Below the pieces are notes generated by a model. That model saw only the letters and a list, made by a program, of their open reading frames with translations, did no database searches and was not told where the DNA came from. A DNA stretch of 44,723 nt from an uncultured Holdemanella sp. (GTDB lineage Bacteria > Bacillota_I > Bacilli_A > Erysipelotrichales > Erysipelotrichaceae). Shown one piece after another: positions 40,458-44,723 of this stretch; position 1 is the stretch's first letter; each line of letters opens with the position of its first letter. Both the position numbers and the translations under genes were made by a program. Location: positions 1-44,723 of the forward strand of contig NZ_CAKVMR010000011.1 of NCBI RefSeq assembly GCF_934772795.1, read 5' to 3'.

Positions 40458-41489
40458 ATGGCAGAACATTATGCAGCAGCAGGCGTTAGTTTAGAGGCAG
40501 GATATAAATCTGTTGAATTGATTAAGGAGCATGTTAAGAAAACAATGCGTCCAGAAGTATTAGGAGGACTTGGTGGTTTCTCTGGTGCTTTCTCATTATC
40601 TAAAATTAAAGATATGGAAGAGCCTGTATTACTTTCTGGTACAGATGGTTGTGGTACAAAAGTTAAACTTGCGATGGTTATGAATAAGCATGACACAATT
40701 GGAATTGATGCCGTTGCGATGTGCGTGAATGATATCGCATGTGCAGGTGGAGAACCACTATTCTTCTTAGATTACATCGCATGTGGAAAGAATGTTCCAG
40801 AAAAAATTGCAGACATTGTGAAGGGTGTATCTGAGGGTTGTTTACAATCTGAAGCTGCTTTGATTGGTGGAGAAACTGCAGAACATCCAGGTTTAATGCC
40901 AGAAGATGATTATGATTTAGCTGGTTTTGCGGTTGGTGTATGCGATAAAAAAGACATGATTACTGGTAAAGATCTAAATGTAGGAGATGTGTTAATTGGG
41001 CTTCCTTCAACAGGTGTTCACAGTAATGGTTTCTCATTGGTTCGTAATGTATTCGATATTACAGAAGAATCTTTGAATACTTATTATGATGAATTAGGTA
41101 AAACTTTAGGAGAGGCATTACTTGCGCCTACAAAAATTTATGTAAAAGCATTAAAGCATATTAAAGCATCAGGCATTACTTTAAAAGCTTGCAGTCACAT
41201 CACAGGTGGTGGATTCTATGAAAACGTACCTCGTATGTTAAAAGAGGGTATGGGTGTTGAAATTGATACAAAGGCGTTCCCAAAACCTCCAATCTTTGAT
41301 TTGATTCAAAAAAATGGAGATATTTCTACGAAAGAAATGTACAACGTATTTAATATGGGACTTGGTTTTGTGATGGCTGTAGATCCAGCGGATGTTGAAA
41401 AGGTTCAAGCTGTATTAAATGAAATCAATGAACCTAGCTATGTAGTTGGTAAAGTAACTGAAACAGGACAGGTAGATGTCCAATGGTAA
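40458..41489 (+). CDS. purM: AIR synthetase (purine step 5)
   Basis: Closes the imidazole ring of FGAM to AIR with ATP. 343 residues: DGCGTKVKLAM, HDTIGIDAVAMCVNDI, FFLDYIACGK, GGETAEHPGLM, and SNGFSLVRN. Starts with ATG behind AAAGGAG, three bases after purF. The last seven bases overlap purN. Nothing unusual. Confidence 0.96.
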   Translation: MAEHYAAAGVSLEAGYKSVELIKEHVKKTMRPEVLGGLGGFSGAFSLSKIKDMEEPVLLSGTDGCGTKVKLAMVMNKHDTIGIDAVAMCVNDIACAGGEPLFFLDYIACGKNVPEKIADIVKGVSEGCLQSEAALIGGETAEHPGLMPEDDYDLAGFAVGVCDKKDMITGKDLNVGDVLIGLPSTGVHSNGFSLVRNVFDITEESLNTYYDELGKTLGEALLAPTKIYVKALKHIKASGITLKACSHITGGGFYENVPRMLKEGMGVEIDTKAFPKPPIFDLIQKNGDISTKEMYNVFNMGLGFVMAVDPADVEKVQAVLNEINEPSYVVGKVTETGQVDVQW

Positions 41490-42067
41490 ATATTGCGGTA
41501 TTTGCGAGTGGTTCGGGCACTAACTTTGAAACAATCTTATCTCATATTGAAGATGGTTCTTTGCATGTGAATTGTGCATGTTTGATTGCGGATAAAGAAA
41601 ATGCATATGCTAGAGTTCGTGCGCGTAATCACGGAGTAGAAGAGTTTTACTTTAATCCAAAGGGATACGATGGTAAAGCAGGTTATGAAGCAGCTATCTT
41701 AGAAGTTTTAAAAGAAAAAAAGGTAGATTTGATTGTATTAAGTGGATATATGCGTTTTATTGGACACACTTTATTAAGTGCTTATCCAAATCGTATCATC
41801 AATTTGCATCCAGCTTATTTACCTGAATTTCCAGGAGCTCATAGTATTGCGGATGCGTATGAGGCAAAAGTAGCGCAAACTGGAGTCACTGTTCATTTTG
41901 TGGATGAAGGTGTGGATACAGGTCCTATTATTCGTCAGGAAAGAGTTGCGATCGATCCGTCTTGGGATTTAGAAACATTAGAATCGCATGTACATGCGAT
42001 GGAATATGATTTGTTTTGGCAAGTCATTGAACAAGTCGCAAAAAGTATTGAGGAGGAAAAAGAATGA
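41483..42067 (+). CDS. purN: GAR transformylase (purine step 3)
   Basis: Transfers formyl from 10-formyl-THF to GAR. 194 residues: VFASGSGTNFETIL, the catalytic Asn/His in IINLHPAYLPEFPGAH, and the Asp in VHFVDEGVDTGPIIRQ. It overlaps purM by seven bases and purH by four (ATGA). Normal length. Confidence 0.96.
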   Translation: MVNIAVFASGSGTNFETILSHIEDGSLHVNCACLIADKENAYARVRARNHGVEEFYFNPKGYDGKAGYEAAILEVLKEKKVDLIVLSGYMRFIGHTLLSAYPNRIINLHPAYLPEFPGAHSIADAYEAKVAQTGVTVHFVDEGVDTGPIIRQERVAIDPSWDLETLESHVHAMEYDLFWQVIEQVAKSIEEEKE

Positions 42068-43596
42068 AGCGAGCATTAGTAAGTGTATCTGATAAAACAG
42101 GTTTAGTTGAATTTGTACAAGGATTAGTAGATTGTGGATATGAAATCATTTCAACTGGAGGAACAAAAAAAGCCCTTGAGGCAGCTGGAATTCATCCAAT
42201 CGGAATCAGTGAAGTAACTGGTTTTCCTGAAATTATGGATGGTCGTGTGAAAACTTTACATCCAAAAGTTCATGGTGCATTACTTTGTGTTCGTTCAAAT
42301 CCAGATCATGTACGCCAACTACAAGAATTAGGAATTGAATATATTGATTTGGTTTGTGTGAATCTATATCCTTTTAAAGAAACTGTATTAAAACCAGGGG
42401 TAACACACGAAGAAATTATTGAGAACATTGATATTGGTGGTCCAAGTATGCTTCGTAGTGCTTCTAAAAACTATCAAAGTATTCCAGTTCTTTGTGATCC
42501 AAAAGATTATGATAAAGTTCTTGAAGAAATTAGAGAAAACCAAGAAACTACTTTGGAAACGCGTGAGCGTTTAGCTGCAAAAGTATTCCGTCATACAGCT
42601 CGTTATGATGCGATGATCGCAGATTATTTAACTAAGAGAACACATGAAGAATTCCCAGAAAGTATGACTATTACTTTTGATAAGGTTCAAGACTTGCGTT
42701 ATGGTGAAAATCCTCATCAAAAGGCTGCTTTCTATAAAGGAATGAATCCTCAATATTCTTTGGCAAATGCGACTCAGCTTCATGGTAAAGAATTGTCTTA
42801 TAATAATATCCAGGATGGAAATGCGGCTATTGAAATCTTAAAAGATTTTGAAGGTCAATATGCAGCTGTAGGTGTTAAGCACATGAATCCATGTGGAGTT
42901 GGTATTGGTGAAAATATTGAAGCGGCTTGGGATAAAGCTTATGAAGCGGATTCAATTTCAATTTTTGGTGGTATCGTAGCGTTGAACGCAAAGGTTGAAA
43001 AGGGTTTGGCAGAAAAATTATCTAAGATCTTCTTGGAAATCATTATTGCGCCAGACTTCTCTGATGAAGCGTTGGAAATCTTAACTCGTAAGAAAAATAT
43101 TCGATTAATGAAATTAGATACTAGCTTATCTGTTTCAAGTGCGTTAAAATATACAAATGTTAATGATGGTCTATTGGTTCAAGAGATGGATCAGCATACA
43201 ATTAACGAAGAAGATTTAAAATGTGTGACAAATCGTAAACCTACGGAAGAAGAAATCAAGCAATTGTTGTTTGGTTGGAAAGTTGTTAAGCATGTAAAAT
43301 CAAATGCGATTGTCTTGGCAAAAGATGATATGACAGTTGGTGTTGGTGCTGGACAAATGAACCGTGTTGGAGCAGCTAAGATTGCGATTGAACAGGCTGG
43401 TGAAAAGGCGAAAGGTTCTGTATTGGCAAGTGATGCTTTCTTCCCAATGCCAGATACAGTTCAAGAAGCTATCAAAGCGGGTGTAACTGCAATTATTCAG
43501 CCGGGTGGATCTATTAAAGATCAACTTTCAATTGATGAATGTAATGAACACGGCATCGCAATGGTATTTACAGGAGTACGTCATTTTAAACATTAA
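42064..43596 (+). CDS. purH: AICAR transformylase / IMP cyclohydrolase
   Basis: Bifunctional last two steps to IMP. 510 residues: N-terminal cyclohydrolase domain (SVSDKTGLVEF, ISTGGTKKAL, MDGRVKTLHPKVHGALL) and C-terminal transformylase (YGENPHQKAAFYKG, KHMNPCGVG, and QPGGSIKDQ near the end). It closes the operon with a terminator 5 bases on. The purD gene that often follows is not present. Confidence 0.97.
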   Translation: MKRALVSVSDKTGLVEFVQGLVDCGYEIISTGGTKKALEAAGIHPIGISEVTGFPEIMDGRVKTLHPKVHGALLCVRSNPDHVRQLQELGIEYIDLVCVNLYPFKETVLKPGVTHEEIIENIDIGGPSMLRSASKNYQSIPVLCDPKDYDKVLEEIRENQETTLETRERLAAKVFRHTARYDAMIADYLTKRTHEEFPESMTITFDKVQDLRYGENPHQKAAFYKGMNPQYSLANATQLHGKELSYNNIQDGNAAIEILKDFEGQYAAVGVKHMNPCGVGIGENIEAAWDKAYEADSISIFGGIVALNAKVEKGLAEKLSKIFLEIIIAPDFSDEALEILTRKKNIRLMKLDTSLSVSSALKYTNVNDGLLVQEMDQHTINEEDLKCVTNRKPTEEEIKQLLFGWKVVKHVKSNAIVLAKDDMTVGVGAGQMNRVGAAKIAIEQAGEKAKGSVLASDAFFPMPDTVQEAIKAGVTAIIQPGGSIKDQLSIDECNEHGIAMVFTGVRHFKH

Positions 43597-43601
43597 TATA
43601 T

Positions 43602-43626
43602 AAAAGAGTCTGTATAGACTCTTTTT
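43602..43626 (+). terminator. Purine operon terminator
   Basis: AAAAGAGTCT (43602-43611), loop GTAT, AGACTCTTTTT (43616-43626). Confidence 0.9.
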
Positions 43627-43647
43627 CATAGTTTGAAAGGGTCTATT

Positions 43648-44550
43648 ATGGATAAGAAAAACAAAATTATTATTATTTCTTTATTATCTGCATTGTTGAT
43701 TGTACTTTGTGTATTTGCGGTTGAAATGAAGAACACTGAGAAAAAGGCATATCAGGGGATGTCTGAAATCGGAGAAGATCAAAATACGGAAGTTGAAAAT
43801 AAAGATAATAGTCAATATATTGATATGGATTTGGCAAAAGATATAGAAACATATTTTCAAGAGAATGGTATTGATCATGAGAAAGTAGCATACTGTATCA
43901 CGGATTTAGAACATAACATTAAATATAGTATGAACGAGAAGGATGAGTTTATTGCGGCAAGCATTTATAAATTACCTTTGGCAATGTTGTATTATGATAA
44001 AGTAAATGATGGTGAGTATACATTAGATTCAACATTTACATATAGTGGATATATGCATGAAGATGCAGGGGTTGTTAGTTCAAATTATGGTATTGGTAGT
44101 CAGATTCCTTTAAGTGATCTTTTGGATGATTTGATTGAATATTCAGATAATGATGCGGGTCATATTTTATATGAAAATCTTGGCGGCTGGAAAGAATATA
44201 AGGAAGCTATGACAAAATATACGGATTCTATCAGTGAAAACTATTATACAGAAGATAATGTTTCAACGGCTAATACAATGAATGATGTGGTGACTTATTT
44301 ATATGAACATAAAGAAGATTATAAAGATTTGATTGAGAATATGGAAAAGGCAGAACCGGGGGAATATTTAGATAGAGATACACAATTAAGTATGCCTCAA
44401 AAATATGGTATGTATGATTCTGCTTTGAATAGTGTAGGTTTTGTAGAATGTAATACACCATATAGTATAGTTGTTTTAACTGATTTAGGGAATAAGGGTG
44501 CTGATGTTATGGCGAATATAAATCGTATTGCTTATGAGCATTTTAAATAG
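43648..44550 (+). CDS. Membrane-anchored class A beta-lactamase-like serine hydrolase
   Basis: 300 residues with an uncleaved N-terminal helix (KIIIISLLSALLIVLCVFAV), then a linker and a penicillin-binding/beta-lactamase class A fold outside the membrane. Ser105-x-x-Lys108 (AASIYKLPLAM) is the active site pair and Ser-Asp-Asn (EYSDNDAGH) is the second motif. The third is reduced to Lys-Tyr-Gly in PQKYGMYDSA, without the usual Thr/Ser. Real penicillinase activity is uncertain; a wall-related esterase or peptidase is as likely. GAAAGGG seven bases upstream sets the start. Single gene with its own terminator. Confidence 0.85.
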   Translation: MDKKNKIIIISLLSALLIVLCVFAVEMKNTEKKAYQGMSEIGEDQNTEVENKDNSQYIDMDLAKDIETYFQENGIDHEKVAYCITDLEHNIKYSMNEKDEFIAASIYKLPLAMLYYDKVNDGEYTLDSTFTYSGYMHEDAGVVSSNYGIGSQIPLSDLLDDLIEYSDNDAGHILYENLGGWKEYKEAMTKYTDSISENYYTEDNVSTANTMNDVVTYLYEHKEDYKDLIENMEKAEPGEYLDRDTQLSMPQKYGMYDSALNSVGFVECNTPYSIVVLTDLGNKGADVMANINRIAYEHFK

Positions 44551-44571
44551 AGTTGAAGAACTCTATTTTTT
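44545..44571 (+). terminator. Terminator of the serine hydrolase gene
   Basis: AAATAGAGTT (44545-44554), loop GAAG, AACTCTATTT (44559-44568), T run. The stop codon lies in the left arm. Confidence 0.88.
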
Positions 44572-44604
44572 TATTCAAAGCGATGTAAGCGTATACAGTA
44601 AAAA

Positions 44605-44658
44605 AGATGAAAAAAGTTTAAAAAAACATTTGACGAAAGAGGAAGTATTTGGTAATAT
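44605..44658 (+). promoter_or_regulatory. rRNA operon promoter
   Basis: TTGACG (44630-44635) and TAATAT (44653-44658), spacing 17, behind an A-rich UP-like stretch (44605-44629). Confidence 0.75.
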
Positions 44659-44723
44659 AGATGAGCACTGCTGAGGTGCACATGATCTTTGAAAACTGAA
44701 CAGGAAATAAAAATACAAACTAA
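44659..44723 (+). promoter_or_regulatory. 16S rRNA leader with boxA-like element
   Basis: A small hairpin GCAC/GTGC (44665-44679) is followed by TGATCTTTGAAAACT (44683-44697), the boxA-like signal that precedes 16S rRNA in many Bacillota. The 16S gene itself should start beyond the window edge. Confidence 0.7.

Noticed and set aside
44659..44723. 16S rRNA gene start
   Set aside because: Only the promoter and boxA-like leader are visible; the mature 16S 5' end is not reached.

Overview
The window is a low-GC Gram-positive chromosome. AGGAGG-type ribosome binding sites, tight overlapping operons, T-box control, a tmk-holB-ricT-rsmI cluster and many short A/T-flanked hairpin terminators all point to Bacillota. 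The gene style (glycyl radical enzyme, MATE pump, DeoR control, long-form PurC, 1,233-residue PurL) suggests an anaerobe of the Erysipelotrichales type; that placement is inference. The sequence stops just before an expected 16S rRNA gene.

Layout. 1-6.1 kb: a secreted PIG-L deacetylase, diverging from a three-gene cell-surface glycosylation cassette (YfhO-like GT-C, GtrA-like flippase, CsbB-like GT2), then convergent GH29 alpha-fucosidase and SRAP genes. 6.1-9.8 kb: a possible small RNA and an operator-controlled MacB/FtsX-type ABC exporter. 9.9-15.8 kb: the ATP synthase operon on the minus strand, with no separate delta gene; the C-terminal part of delta is fused to the front of alpha. 16.0-18.8 kb: a zinc/cadmium efflux module (SmtB/CadC-like repressor, free HMA metallochaperone, P1B ATPase without HMA) sharing one operator sequence. 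18.8-21.7 kb: purC and an orphan coiled-coil/DUF2325-like protein. 21.8-25.1 kb: tmk-holB-ricT-rsmI. 25.07-26.83 kb: an IS605-type element with a damaged TnpA, an intact TnpB and an inferable guide. 26.8-31.2 kb: a remnant of a substrate-binding protein gene, then a DeoR / glycyl-radical-activase / glycyl radical enzyme locus. 31.2-34.7 kb: a tRNA-dependent T-box leader, a 10-codon leader peptide with three consecutive Trp codons, an orphan oligopeptide-binding lipoprotein and a MATE transporter. 34.7-43.6 kb: the purine operon purE-L-F-M-N-H behind an attenuator with its own leader peptide. 43.6-44.7 kb: an anchored beta-lactamase-fold serine hydrolase and an rrn promoter.

Most interesting points. 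(1) The T-box plus Trp-Trp-Trp leader ahead of a peptide-binding lipoprotein has the same two-tier design as the Bacillus anti-TRAP operon, but on a transport gene. (2) A delta(C-terminal)-alpha ATP synthase fusion. (3) A PurF whose glutaminase nucleophile and oxyanion residues are replaced. (4) An IS605 element whose borders can be reconstructed by comparison with the paralogous binding-protein gene in the same window, which also gives the TnpB TAM side and guide. (5) Two separate intergenic sites each carry three motif copies spaced exactly 33 bp apart. All calls are by eye; no database search was possible.
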